From the NCBI GenBank assembly GCA_019188255.1, contig JAETXT010000006.1, positions 1,240,001-1,304,000 of the forward strand: a DNA stretch of 64,000 nt, written 5' to 3'. This DNA is from Verticillium longisporum. Taxonomy: Eukaryota; Ascomycota; Sordariomycetes; Glomerellales; Plectosphaerellaceae. The notes under the pieces were generated by a model. The model was not told the DNA's origin. It saw only the letters and a program-made list of their open reading frames with translations, and ran no database searches. Shown here one piece after another: positions 43,090 through 54,406 of this stretch (its first letter is position 1; each line of letters opens with the position of its first letter). The position numbers were made by a program, and so were the translations under genes.

Positions 43090-45255
43090 GGAGACGTGAA
43101 GTCGTACCCAAGATTTCGTCTGGGCATACCTTTCGTTGAAGCCCATAGCTATTAATGGTATATCCTGCTGTGATAGTGATTGACCCTGGCGATACCATCG
43201 CTCCCAATAGATACGTAAGCTGGTACGAGACTCGTGAAGCCATACTAACTGCTCTGGCGTCGTCCACTGCGCCTCCAGCCATCGCATTCCTAGCCCAGGG
43301 TGGAGGATAACAGCTGCCGCGTATAATGGAGACTCTGCTAGCTTGGTGTAGTATTGATTGAGCTTCTTCCACGCGTTCGTGATAGAGAGACGGAAGTATT
43401 GTCGTGAGTCTTCGGAGAGTGCCTCGAGGCGATGAGAGGGCATCGTGGAATATTCGCTCTGTGTGTGTATGGGGAGGGAATGGATTGATGGGGGCGTGAA
43501 GGAGCTTTGCGTACGAGGTTGACGACCTCTCCGACGAGTTGTAGATACTCGGGGAGAGTCTCTGGTACTAGAGAAGTCGTCAAAGAACGACTTCCACTGT
43601 TCCATTTGCTCCAAGATATACTCCATACCCACGAGTAACTCCCAGAGCGCCCCATGGCTTCCATTCTTAGCCCATCCCTGCGCGCGGATTGTTTGTCGGT
43701 ATAATGGCTCAAGAGCCTCGCGGAGTTCTACAAGGAGGCGCCAATCCTCAAAGGTCAGAACGTCGTCTTCCGGTATACGTTTATGGGGGTCGGGTTCAGA
43801 GAGATTCTTCTGGAGGAAGCTTTGGATATCGCTACGCTTCTTGAGGGCCCGATCGAGCATTAAGAACGTTGAATTCCATCGCGTTTCGTTATTAAGGATA
43901 AGCCGGAGCTCAAGGTCGGATTGCTGGTAGATTTGGAAGCTATCGTCGGCTTCTTGAGCTTCTTTGGCGATGGTTTGGAAGTATTCACTACGCTGTGGTG
44001 AAGAACGAACCCATTGGACGATGTTATGAAGCTTACCAATAGGTCCCCTCTTCCTCCAGTGACGAAGAGAGTCTTGAGAGTCGCTTGATAGCTCTAGGGC
44101 TTGCGATTCTTGTTCAAAGACCCCACTATCCTCTCCATATAAGAAAGCCCTTCCAACGAGGTTCAGGATATGGCCATAGCATCGTATTCGTGGTTCTAAC
44201 GCGTCATCAATCGTCATAGATGGAATTAGCTGCTGGAATAGCTCTTGACACAAGAATCGTTAGTCTGCGCGTTGTCTGAGACCAAGACGCCAATACGATC
44301 TAAGATATCCCACTCCCTGATGATGGATATAATAAAGGCTCGGTATTCCGGCCTGTGTGGCTTCCGCACTGTTGTCGGAGAGCAAGAAGACGCTGCTGTC
44401 GAACGCCACTATAGCTTATATAGTGACAGGAAACGGCCAGTATCGCCAAGCTATTCGGAGAGGTCCAGTGGTCGAATGTAAGGTGGATCTGAGACTTTGA
44501 AGTTATTAACTGATGTTGTATCTGTTTCTTCTTTGCGGTGAAAACCCTGGAGAGACTCTGTCGGAGAGAGGTTCGTCCCCAGGGTATTACTGGGGCGATA
44601 TGAGGATTCAGTTGCGTAAGGAGCCGACTGAGGTATGGGCTATTAAAGATATCGAAGGGCTGGTTTGTCGTCACGACGAATGCAAGAGCAAGCTCTTCTG
44701 CTTGATCTGTCGAAGACTTGTGTATTATGGTACGCCGCGGCGTTGACTCTGAAGTGCTTGAAGAGTCTTCCTCCGTCTGTTCACTTGAGGATTCGAATAC
44801 CCTATGCTTCTTCCGTAGATGACTTGTTGCAGAGGTTGTTGAGGTGGCCTTGAAGAGCTGAACGTTGTGAGTCTCGTCACATCGTTGACAGAGCCAGAAG
44901 CTTGGCCCAATCGTATCTCCTTCGAGGATCTCTGTAATAAAGAGCCCATAAGCACGTATCCAGCTTCTGCGATCCCTTGCTCCCTTGCGTGCAATCTGTG
45001 ACGTGAGGGTGAAGCGACGGCGACGCCAGGTCGCAATGGGGAAGGGGTGGGAATCTGCTACGTTGTTTGATTGCGAAGTCTCTGATAGTTGTGACGATAT
45101 CGTTGGAACTGGAGTCGAATTGAAGATCGTGAGGGAAATATTGAGGGTTCTTGAAGTCGGCGGGTTGATATTCGGAAGGTAGAGGTCGTGGGGTGGCTGT
45201 CGGAGGGATTGAAGTGATATCGCGAATAGAGGGCTGGAGTGTTTGGAACTGCGTT
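43090..45255 (-). pseudogene. hAT-family transposase, truncated and frame-broken
   Basis: Reading from about 45255 down: a basic head, a BED-type finger (FWLCQRCDETHNV ... HLRKKHRV), IHLTFDHWTSPNSLAILAV (first catalytic Asp region), IGVLVSDNAQTNDSCV, RCYGHILNLVGRAFLYG, ETRWNSTFLMLDRAL and WKKLNQYYTKLAESPLYAAAVILHPG, the conserved series of fungal hAT transposases. One-base losses at about 44337-44341 and 44241-44250 split it. The C-terminal dimerisation block is missing; the frame runs into antisense OrsD-like sequence. No intact ATG-led head was found. Confidence 0.8.
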
Positions 45256-45338
45256 ACACATCTACGCGATATTTCGGAGGGTAGGATTAGTCAGCCCTCG
45301 GAACTTTCTTAGTATTATTGTTGCAGCGCTCTCAATAA

Positions 45339-45411
45339 GATTGTGTGGTCTAGTGGTATGGTATTCTGACTTTATTGGCAGAAGGCGTAGGTTCGAATCC
45401 TACCCCAGTCA
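45339..45411 (+). tRNA. tRNA-like gene with good Pol III boxes, atypical anticodon arm
   Basis: A 73-base cloverleaf-like sequence. A box TGGTCTAGTGG and a perfect B box GGTTCGAATCC. Acceptor stem GATTGTG pairs with CCCAGTC at 6 of 7 positions (one GU); T stem GTAGG/CCTAC is perfect with a 7-base loop. The anticodon stem TTCTG/CAGAA is perfect, but it encloses 10 bases (ACTTTATTGG) instead of 7 and leaves only 3 bases in the variable region. I therefore do not assign an anticodon. It may be a pseudo-tRNA, a tRNA-derived element head, or a tRNA with a sequence error in the arm. Confidence 0.6.
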
Positions 45412-45414
45412 CAA

Positions 45415-45455
45415 GAATTGCACGCAAACTTGAAGCCCAAGTTCGCGTGCAATTC
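45415..45455. repeat. 18-bp hairpin just downstream of the tRNA-like gene
   Basis: Arms 45415-45432 (GAATTGCACGCAAACTTG) and 45438-45455 pair at 17 of 18 positions around a 5-base loop, followed by CCCTTTT. It begins three bases after the tRNA-like end. Confidence 0.8.
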
Positions 45456-46868
45456 CCTTTTCTCGGTCACATGATACACCGGAATATAGAAATCCCGAGA
45501 TTCACACATGACTTGACAGTATCCAAACAGCCAATCAATCCGAATGGGGTAGTTTGACTGTTTAAATCGTGAAATATGTGTGACTTGATTGGTTGTTTGA
45601 CTGTTTGAATTGATAGGTTTGAATTGACGGCAGCGCTGGCTGGTAGCCTCACGTGACTTTTGTGACGAACACCTGTGGACTAAGTTGACCGACTCTGCAA
45701 AGGCTCAGACGAAGTCGAGCAAACCCGTATCACAACTATCACCATGTCTGTGAGAATAGAATGTTACAAAGAGCTGCGAGGCGAAGTTTGGAGGTGCGAC
45801 ACACATTACCAAGCTTACAAGGCTCAATCTAATTTCTTGATCGAGGATACTGTCACCGAACGGACACCCACAAAAAAGACACAATTATCGTTAACTGCCT
45901 ACTCAATCGACAGCAGACGAACCATATAGCACATGACGTCTCTTCCATAGTACGCGTCTTTGTCCGGCGAGTTGAAAATCGACTGGTCGCATGTGGAAGC
46001 ACAGTGAAAGACACGAGGAGCCTCCGCTGCTATGTTTGCAGAAAATGGCACGTTGTGGATACTTCATAATTTGTTCTGGGTCGCCCAGAGGCTTATCGCT
46101 TTTGTTTCGCGTCATGCGGTATACGGGCACGCCTTGTGATCGTGGGTCATATCGCTGGCAAGGTCTGATTGGCAAGAAGCATACAAGCTTTTAGGACATC
46201 ACCTCAAAGACCTGGTCATATTCGTGCAGAAAGTTGATCAGTCGGATTTCCAGTGATGTACAAGAAAAGACTTTGGCCCAGTCGTATGCTGAGGAGCAGC
46301 AGTCGCAATCGGGAGCGCGTCGACCCGGAACCAGCTCCGACTGGACAGCCTCCAATGGTGATTAACAACTATATCCCAACTACACTCAGCCATTAACCCC
46401 TTGGTAGCTCGGTGGGTGCGACTCGCAGCCGGCTATTAGTTCACCACTGCCCCTTATCCCGGGAATTCACTCTGTGACTGGCAATGCCGAAAGGTAGGAG
46501 GACGGATCAGAATAAGCACTATGAACTCGAGGGAGACCTGGCACTGGATCACAGTTTGGACCTGTAGCACGTTCATGAGAAGAAGGGGTTGCAATCTATG
46601 AGGGACCACGGTGTCCTTATACGCGCGGAAGAACGGTTCATGAGCGATATCATGCCCTTCTTGAGGCTATATCGCCCACTCTAGGAGTGTACTGATCAAG
46701 TGGACCCAAAGAGATCAGCAGTTGTTTGGAGGCTTTCGCTCCTCACGAAACTCCTTTGACATGTGATCTCAAAATGAAGTCTACTGGCGCCTGTCACTCA
46801 CTATTGTTCACCTCCCTATCCAGGTCGTCAATGATATGCTCTTGCGTTGGGAGTATGTCAACTGACCG
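45456..46868. other. Unassigned region
   Basis: About 1.4 kb without a supported gene. 45480-45640 has AT-rich stretches with partial inverted similarity (CACACATGACTTG and TGTGTGACTTG) and ends in the word GGCAGCGCTG. The frames present are short and featureless. Confidence 0.4.
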
Positions 46869-48933
46869 CTAACCCCCATCTCCATGTGGCCATCTGTCAT
46901 CTGCCCGACTAGAAAGACTTTCATAAGATGGTCGTTTATGCGGCCGCGGTCCAGGGCTGAGAGTCGTATGGCCCCGTTTCTGGGCGTGAGACTTGTCCTG
47001 AGTTGTATCCGGTCTTTGACTTTCTTCATTTCTTGATCCTTTCCCTCCTCGACTCTCAAAAGTCGTACTGGTCTGCTGGTGAGTCTCATCCCCAGGATGA
47101 GCATAGATCTCATCGACCTCCAAGGGCAGTTCTGAGTCTTGACTTGTTGCAAAAGACGTTCTACTGATACTGATAGTCGCATTGTCGGTCTGTTCCACCA
47201 ATTTTAGACAGTCCTCGACCAGGCTTTCAACCCCATTCAACTCTGTCTTTAAGCCCACAACGTCGTCACTGCTTGCCTTGCGAAGGAATTCCCAACTGGC
47301 TTTCTCTGAAAGCACTGCCACATATTCAAGGGCTCGCAACAGTTTGTCGTAAGACTTCAGAGCACTCTCAAGCCTGTCGCAGCCAATATTTAGGTTGTTG
47401 TGGCTGGTGACGCCTAGTTTCCCCACACTCAAAATTTTGATGACGCCTGAGTTGACGGATAGAGTGACCCACGAACTGGGATATCTCGTTAAGTGTTGCT
47501 TGCGCCTTTGCATTATAGTGAATTCTCCCGCTCTTGGGGCAACTGGGTTGTGTCACGAATAAAGGGTTTGTCAGCCAGCGAGAAGCGACTGTTTTCACCT
47601 CCGCGAGCGTATCCTTCGCCTTCCCAAGCCGGCTCCCAGATACGACATGAGATGGATCGCCACTTTGTTCAGTAGACCTGACATACTCTGAAGTCTGAGA
47701 AGAAGAGGGAGAAATCAACGGAGAAGCAGGGAAGGAGCATGTATCCCAGTCGTACCTGTCGTCCTCGGCCTCTCCATTCATCTCCAAAGCTTTGGTGAGA
47801 CAGCATTTGAGGTAATCGTAATCCGGGTCTTGTTCGAATCCCAGTTCGCGTACGTACTCAAGGCATTTGACGAACATCGTGGACTGGGTACCACACAAGC
47901 TATCGGCCGACCTTTGTTGCTTGATTTCAAGAATTTTGTCGATTCTGTCTTCCTTGGTAGGCGCCTTTAAGCCTTGCCATGGCAGGCCTCCCTCATGAGG
48001 TAGAAGAGCACGTAGAATATGGATTCAAGGTCGTCTCGTCGTGACTGCTGCTTTCGGAGGTGTGCATTGATGCTCATGTACCGAGCCGTCCCCACCAGAT
48101 CCATGCCTTCGCACGGGGGATATGTCTCTCGGTCTTGGAACATCGATAGTTCTCCGCCATGGCAGGGTCGATAAGGGAAATTTTGTTAGGGTACTTGCTG
48201 CCTGGTCCATGGATGAGGAAGTTCTCCGGTTTTATATCGCGGTGTATCAACCCCTGTCCATGCAAGGCCTCCGCTATTGATATCTAAAGACTTTAGCTGG
48301 ATTGCCCTAACGATCAGGGCCATGCAGTGCCACGCACCATCTGTTTTCCGATCATTACCACGGTCTTCAGGGTGAACTTCCGCCCACAACCGTCGAACAA
48401 GTCCTCCAGGGAGGGTCCCAATTGATCCAAAATGAGGATGTTGTGGAGGCCGTGCCGCCCAAAGTAGTACACGTTGGGGATGCCGTCTGTCAGTAATGGT
48501 TAGCCTGTGGTGTTCGGATTTGATGCATAGAAGTCCTTACCAGATCCTTTCAGCTTTCCATATGCCTCGTATTCGGTCTGAAGTTGTGTCTTATGATTGG
48601 TCTGAAATTGTGGTTTACCGGGTTCACAACGCTCCTGTAGCAGCGTTAGTCTGAGGATCCGGTGTTCTGATGGATAGCTACTCACAAATTTGATCGCTAC
48701 TAGCCGATGATTTGATAGGTCGATGGCCGCGTAGACAATGCCGAACGTTCCTTCTCCAAGCTTTTTCCAACCTTGTACAACACGCCTTTGACCCGAAGAA
48801 TATCACCACAGGTCACAGCTGATTGGCAGCCGGCAGCGCTTTCCGTATTCGTACTGTTGTTCTGATTCTTGAGATGGCCTCGGGGGCCAAGAGCCCGGCT
48901 GGATGCCTTCTTGGTTGGTCTGTGAAGTGACAT
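46869..48933 (-). pseudogene. Casein-kinase-1-like protein kinase, frame-broken as given
   Basis: Exons 48933-48686, 48634-48541, 48486-48338 and 48283 onward, with in-phase introns. Conserved parts: Gly-rich loop (GEGTFGIVYAAIDLSNHRL after one frame step at 48762-48766), [35 protein letters not shown], catalytic loop HRDIKPENFLI, then [12 protein letters not shown] where CK1 has I-D-F-G-L-A-K-x-Y, and [10 protein letters not shown] followed (after a step at 48090-48093) by RYMSINAHL. Another step is at 47987-47988. The tail of about 300 residues is Ser/Thr-rich and not conserved. Lys and catalytic Asp are present but DFG is D-P-A, so activity is uncertain. All three steps are one base short within homopolymers; it could be a working gene in truth. 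Confidence 0.7.
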
Positions 48934-49547
48934 TGGATGGCAAGGTCTTCAGGGTGGTGTTTTTCATCGCTTCTCGCTGAGTCAGCCAGTGTCATAAGAG
49001 GGTGCAGAATGAGGAAGAAAGTAGGAAAGACCTCGGGGGACGGCGGCCTATATATGCATATCAGGGGTTGTGTGAAAGGGAAAGCAGCCTGTCAGCTACC
49101 AATACCTGCGCCTTTGCCGAGGCAGGGCCTGTCCCTCTTTCACCCCCGTCGCTACGCGAACGCTCTGATCATAAAATCGAGTTTCACGCATGATCATGAT
49201 ACCATGGGTCGATTTATAACGGAGAAGGCATTGCCAAATGCAAAACAGGGGAATCAGAGTTCTACCTCTTCAAGACGAGTTGTATCCATGAGGTCTCGAT
49301 ATCAGCGCTCCGTATGTACCCCAATGAAACTGCTGTCCTTACACTAGCATCCAACAGAATCTATATCTTCTCGTGTCCAGCATCGTCCAACAAGTCTTCA
49401 TGACAAGTGAACACTGACTGACAGGCTTGAGACAACCTATATCCTTCGCTTAGAGACCTGTCGACCAGCTTTGCTCCCTCTTCTAGGAGCATCATTGCTC
49501 GCGTCCGTCACCCAAGTCGTCTTCTGTTACACACAGTGGCCCCCATT
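48934..49547. other. Intergenic region
   Basis: Upstream of the CK1-like gene and downstream of the next minus-strand gene. No convincing coding sequence on either strand. Confidence 0.4.
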
Positions 49548-50480
49548 CTATCCAAGATCAATAGCGTCAACATTGGGCGGGTGTTCCCGATCAATAAGTT
49601 GGCACAATTTTCGGAATCCTTCGAAGTCGTCTTGAGTGTAACAGCAGTCATTCAAATCATTTTCCTGACCACCGGCGCATTCAAGGAGAAGCCGACAAAA
49701 CGCGATGTCATCAAGTGCATTCGGGCAGTTGGGTGGTGGTCTACCCCTATCCACCAGCCATAGCAGATTAGACGGGGCCCGAGATTTGCCGTGGTCCATA
49801 GCGTTTGCTATGAAGTGAAGATATCGTTGTAACAACGCTTCAGCAATTACTCCAGCATCCTTAAAGCCGTCAGAATCATTTCCATCTCCAACGGTCATTA
49901 ACACGTACATTTCGTATTCTTTGAAAAAGCTCAGCTTCAAACCAGGCTCGAAGGCCTAGATCAATAGATATCAACCAGCGGAGGTCCGGCAAGCGGTCAG
50001 GGTTGTTGTTGAGAACTTCGATGGCAAGGCTGATAAAATGGTTCCTGGCAAGCGACTCGGCGTTTTGGTCATGTTTTTGAATCCCCCAAAATGTCGGGCT
50101 CGGCGTGGCTGGCTTGTCGGCGAAGACATTCACACTACAATGTTGGTTAAATTTCTCTTGCTGTCTCAGGGCGGTTGAAATACTTACTATGCGACTGCCC
50201 CGACCTTTGCCCCCAAAGGCAGGAACTCTGCCTTGATTGACCAAAAGCCAGCTTCCATCAGGCGATCCATCCACTTCCCGAGATCTGGAAATGGCACGCC
50301 GATGATCTGGATTGCACGGCCGGTCTGCAGGCAGTGAAAGAGTCCGGACACAAGGTCGTCCAGGCCTTCACAGCTTCCAAGGTCAATAGCGTGCAAGGGT
50401 GCCGTGCCTTCCCATGTAAGTTTCTCCTCATCAAACTGTACTACGGCGAGGTTTTGGTGCGCAATGGGTACATCGGATTG
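49548..50480 (-). CDS. Hypothetical protein, 5' end unclear, one frame step
   Basis: Not recognised. A minus-strand frame open from about 50480 (QNLAVVQFDEEKLTWEG, HAIDLGSCEGLDDLVSGLFH, IIGVPFPDLGKWMDRLMEAG) is spliced by an in-phase 53-base intron (50187-50135, GTAAGT...TTGTAG) to VNVFADKPATPSPTFWGIQK and LPDLRWLISIDLG. At about 49950 it must change frame to continue as GLKLSFFKEYEMYVLMTVGDG and on to a stop at 49548. The composition and conserved splice signals look like a real gene of a fungal lineage-specific family. The first exon and start codon were not found. Confidence 0.5.
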
Positions 50481-50560
50481 CGTCCTGCAGGCAGTGTATC
50501 AACAGACGTATTGCAAAGGCAGGCACCATCGACTTACTGAGGGGTTTTTGATGGTTCCTG

Positions 50561-51578
50561 CACGCTGAGTCTTCTCAGAGGCTCAATCGGTGAAGGGGAG
50601 GGTTATCGGGTAAGAAGAAGAGCGGAGGCGATACCGAGCCGACTGCACTTAACGGGGGACTTGGAGGACCATGACTGCAGTACCCGTGCGGGATGTTGGG
50701 GCCGGTGACTCGAGAAGGACTCGGGTATGACTGAGCATCAAGGAGGCTCTCGTCATTGCGGGCGTTGTGGTTGTGGGAAGTGCTTGGGGCAGGGGACAGA
50801 CCATGTAGGAAGTCCTCGGGAAGCGGCGTGACACAGTCTTCCAATGGACCCGCCTGGGGGAGAGGTGGGAGTCTCATGTTCGGTATCATCGGGATACTCG
50901 CCCCTCTGGGCGTCGCTGGAGCAAGATGCCAATGTCAAGCCCGAGTCAGTCTGCAAGGGTCAGCAATGAAGTAATAAATGATTGGACTTGTGCCTACAGT
51001 AATAGAGAAGCTCCTTGTCACTAGGATATTGAGGGGGCGAAGGATCACCATGTTGGATGTATCGACGTGGGAGGACACGGGGGCACAGAAGTGCACTTTC
51101 GAGCCAGGAAGAATGCAGAGACAGGGGAGCGCGGCGTGCAGCGATAGATCCCTTCCTGGACACCGAGAAGGCAACTGGTTGCCTCACGAGGCTTTATATG
51201 CAGTGTCCAGCAACACTGCCAACCATTTGGGGGCCAACCCAGAGCGATTGCCAATCTTCATCTTTGGGGACATGTTCCCAGAAGACTGGGGTGTGCTCAC
51301 GATAACCTACAGGGGGCTATACCTGGGCGGTTCAGCTTGGCAGAGTGGTTTGGGGACATGTCCCCAAAATGACCCTTGTAGACAAAAGCAAGCAGGCATA
51401 CAGGGGTATGAGACATTGCTACCCCGCCTGGCGATCCCTGTAAGCGAGGAACCTTGACCATACACGGTGGTCCTACGGGGACACTCACGGATCTGAGAGA
51501 AGCAATCTTGGGGTCTCCTACCACCTTCGGCTGGGGATCTTGAGCTCCCACGTTCAACTCAAAGACACTCTTTCAACA
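50561..51578. other. Region without a supported gene
   Basis: Overlapping frames on both strands (for example a proline/serine-rich one near 50575-50950) but none with splice structure or family motifs that I can defend. May hold the promoters of the flanking divergent hypothetical genes. Confidence 0.35.
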
Positions 51579-52718
51579 ATGGAGACTCGCAATCGAGAGC
51601 CGCATCAGCCGTTTGCCCGCTTGCAGGAGGTGCTTGGATTGAGCGGGGTACGGCTTGACGACCCAAAGGTAAGGCCCTCCAACGAATTTCCGAGTCTTGC
51701 TCAACAAGTAGTTTGTCGCCGCCATTGACGGCCTTCTCGAAGGCATCGCCAAGAACGATACGTGGGATAGACTTCCCGTTAGCTTGAAGGCGACAATCTC
51801 CAAGCACTTCTCGCGAACTGCCCCTCCTCTGGGATACAAGGAAGAAATTGAGCGTTGGGTGACCGCTGAGACCTCACTGCAACAGGACGCAGTCTGCCAA
51901 CTATACCGGCAACTTCAGACTTTATCAAACCCATCGACGGCTGTAGAGAAGACCAAGCGACGGGCTTACTTGCTCGTGTTCTATGACATACGGGAGCAGT
52001 TCTTACGCTCGAAACAGCACAAGCTCATCAAGCACCTCAAGTCCAAGCTCACAGGCCACGACGAAAACAACATAAATAACAACTGTCATGATTGGGGGAA
52101 GGGAGGCCGGAGCCTCGACAGAATTTCTCGAGCACTGGATGGGCGCGGCGCACTATTCATGGAAGAATGTGACCTCATCGGTCGCACCACGTAAGTTGAT
52201 CCAGGCAGAAATGGGCTCAGTTGCTAATACGAGAGTAAAGTCTGGAGTTTCGCGCAAAGAAGACACCGAATGTTGAGAAGATTGCCACGCAGCTCCGCAG
52301 CCACGGGGTTTGCCAAACGGAAGATACACAGTGGTGTTTTGATTACGCGGACAAGTTCTTCAATCATTGGAAAGTAAGCACCGCTTCATACATCGCGGGC
52401 TTGCGCACGCAGGAGAAACGCAAGGCAGGACCAGAAAAGCTCGCGCCGGCATCGCCAAAGCGGATGCGGTTCGACGCTCGTCAGGGCGACGACAGAAGAA
52501 CCAACACAGTGCCCGAGCGAATTGTTTCGCGACTTGTCCCTTGCCATGCGCCGAACATGTGGCCGCTACCACTTCAGGAGAACGAGGTGGCATACAGCCT
52601 CATGGACGGTGTATATCCTCTCGGTGAGGGATTCATAAACGAGGATGCAACATGGATTGACCCAGCAACATTTGGGGCAACTAACATCGAGGATTTGTTA
52701 CGTTCGACGCAACCCTAG
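51579..52718 (+). CDS. Hypothetical fungal protein, three exons
   Basis: Not recognised. Model: exons 51579-51668, 51712-52190 and 52241-52718, 348 residues, all phases agreeing; introns GTAAGG...AAGTAG (43 bases) and GTAAGT...GCTAAT...TAAAG (50 bases). The possible third intron 52374-52412 is a multiple of three and open, so it may be retained. The product is helical and charged (KATISKHFSRTAPPLGYKE, YDIREQFLRSKQHKLIKHLK, VEKIATQLRSHGV). Near residues 260-285 a basic patch (KRKAGPEKLAPASPKRMRF) could be a nuclear localisation signal. No membrane segment or signal peptide. It lies among kinase-like accessory genes. Confidence 0.6.
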
Positions 52719-53549
52719 ATACGTCAAAGAGGGACAGATTTTGACGCTCTCTGTCACGTATACGTAACATCCAAAATCGACCTTCTGTTCTCCGATGCTT
52801 GATTCTTCCGATACCTCTATCGGCACGAATATCCGTGGCGGGTTGTTGATTGGCAAGGTGGCCTCCTTTCGTATCCGGACACAGTTGACCTGCGCGTCGC
52901 CACCGACCTTAGCAGCAGGCTTTAGTCTTATTCTGACATGTATCGAACGGGCCGAGGCTCACCTTCTCCCTGTAATTGAACAGCTCCATGAAATGAGCGA
53001 CGCTGTCTTTGAGCTTGCGCGCGTCCCCATGCATGTCGTGCCGGTCATCCACGGGAACGAGAAGGGACTTGATGTTGGGCAGGACGCGGATGAGCTCATC
53101 TTTCTGCTGATCGCTCAGGGGTGTATCTCTAAATGAGACGGCATCCTTGGAGAATGGTGAAAGCCACGTCGGGTCTGGAACGGCGAGAGTGGTTTGTGGA
53201 TGGGAGACTTGGTGCTGAGCCTCTGCCCCTCACCTCTGCGTTGGTGCCGGGATGTGCGTCAGCCTGCAGTGCAATCACACCGACCAAGCACCCGCAATTG
53301 GTACCTGGATACATGGAGCGATTGGCAGCCCCACATCACCAGCACACCATTGACCATCATCCTCGAAGCTGCATCATTATCGAATTGGGGAAGCATTTAC
53401 ATCAGCCGCACATCGTGTTGGAAGGCGACCCCAGCAGAGAGAATCTCAGCCGGGGGACCGACAGAGGGAGGGACAGATGTCAAGGCATAAAATCCTTCCT
53501 GGCGCCTTCGTGAGCTTTCAATGAGCTTGAGCAACTATTCATATCTCCA
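52719..53549. other. Region without a supported gene
   Basis: About 830 bases; the frames are short, begin at non-ATG codons and show no family motif. It probably contains the promoter of the WOPR gene that follows. Confidence 0.35.
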
Positions 53550-54130
53550 GTGAGCTACTCCTCGTCACCGAGACAGCCCCCAACTTCTGAGCTATTCGGC
53601 GACACCTTTATTGAATGGAGCCGACAACCCCCGATCCCCCTTGAACCCACTTTCAAGGGCTACGTTCGTTCCGAGGAGGATGCAACACTTCTCGTGGACA
53701 GTTGTCTTCAGGGCAAACTTGCTCACGCACCCAGAGGACCTGGCGACGCGAAATTCCTCTCTTGATCCGGAGTGGTTCTACTTTTGTTGTGGAAGATAAC
53801 GCAACCGGACCCTGGAGAGATCATTTGAATTGGGGCCACCCGGCTTTGATCAACAATCGGTCTATTGCGACTCTTCACGATGGATCTCTGACTCGAATGA
53901 CCATCACCGTTACCCGTGGTGGCACGGAGCATCGCGTCATCTCGTACTTCAAGCCCGAGGACGTGAAAAACCTGTCGACCCCGTCACAAGAAGCGCAGAA
54001 AGGGCTGCACGCCCTGCCATTGCCCTCGACAATGACACGCCTCCGCCAACCACAGTCTCCATGTCAAGTCTGGTTTCGCCTGAGGGACGAGTTGACTCAA
54101 TCTTCATCATTGCGTGATCGCCAGGGCTAG
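53550..54130 (+). CDS. Gti1/Pac2 (WOPR-domain) family protein, frame step near 53762
   Basis: First frame: FIEWSRQPPIPLEPTFKGYV, EEDATLLVDSCLQGKLAHAP, corresponding to WOPR block a (x-T-F-x-G-x-x-x-x-x-x-D-A-L-L-L-x-E-A-C). It then needs one extra base at 53762-53763 to continue as LIRSGSTFVVEDNATGPWRD, the R-S-G-S-V-F-x-x-x-E-x-x-S-G block. Later RMTITVTRGGTEHRVISYFK matches block b before PEDVKNLSTPSQ. In known members (Wor1, Ryp1, Sge1, Pac2) the domain binds DNA and controls morphology or virulence programmes. This one is short, with the tryptophan-rich middle weakly kept, and the start codon is uncertain (an upstream ATG at 53521 is out of frame). Family call good, integrity doubtful. 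Confidence 0.65.
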
Positions 54131-54406
54131 ACTGTGGGTTCACCGTGTCTTATCTTGGGCATGAAAAGCTGACCCCCTTTCTCAGGTTTCCCTGGGGCAT
54201 AATCATGGTGGTCTGGTATGGATGCGTCCGCAGGTGTCCTAGTATTCTCAATCTCTTTCTCGGTAGTCATTACGTGCCAAAGAAAATACAACCGCTTCTC
54301 TAGAAGACTCTCTGCCAGCCATACTGAAGTGGACATAGCTACAACTATCTCTCAAGAACCAGGTCGCCACCCCTCCAACCCCCAAGATCCAAGCCCGGTG
54401 CGTCGT

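Noticed and set aside
50561..51578. Plus-strand frame 50978-51457 of about 160 codons
   Set aside because: No ATG-supported splice pattern, no domain, and overlapping frames of similar length on the other strand.
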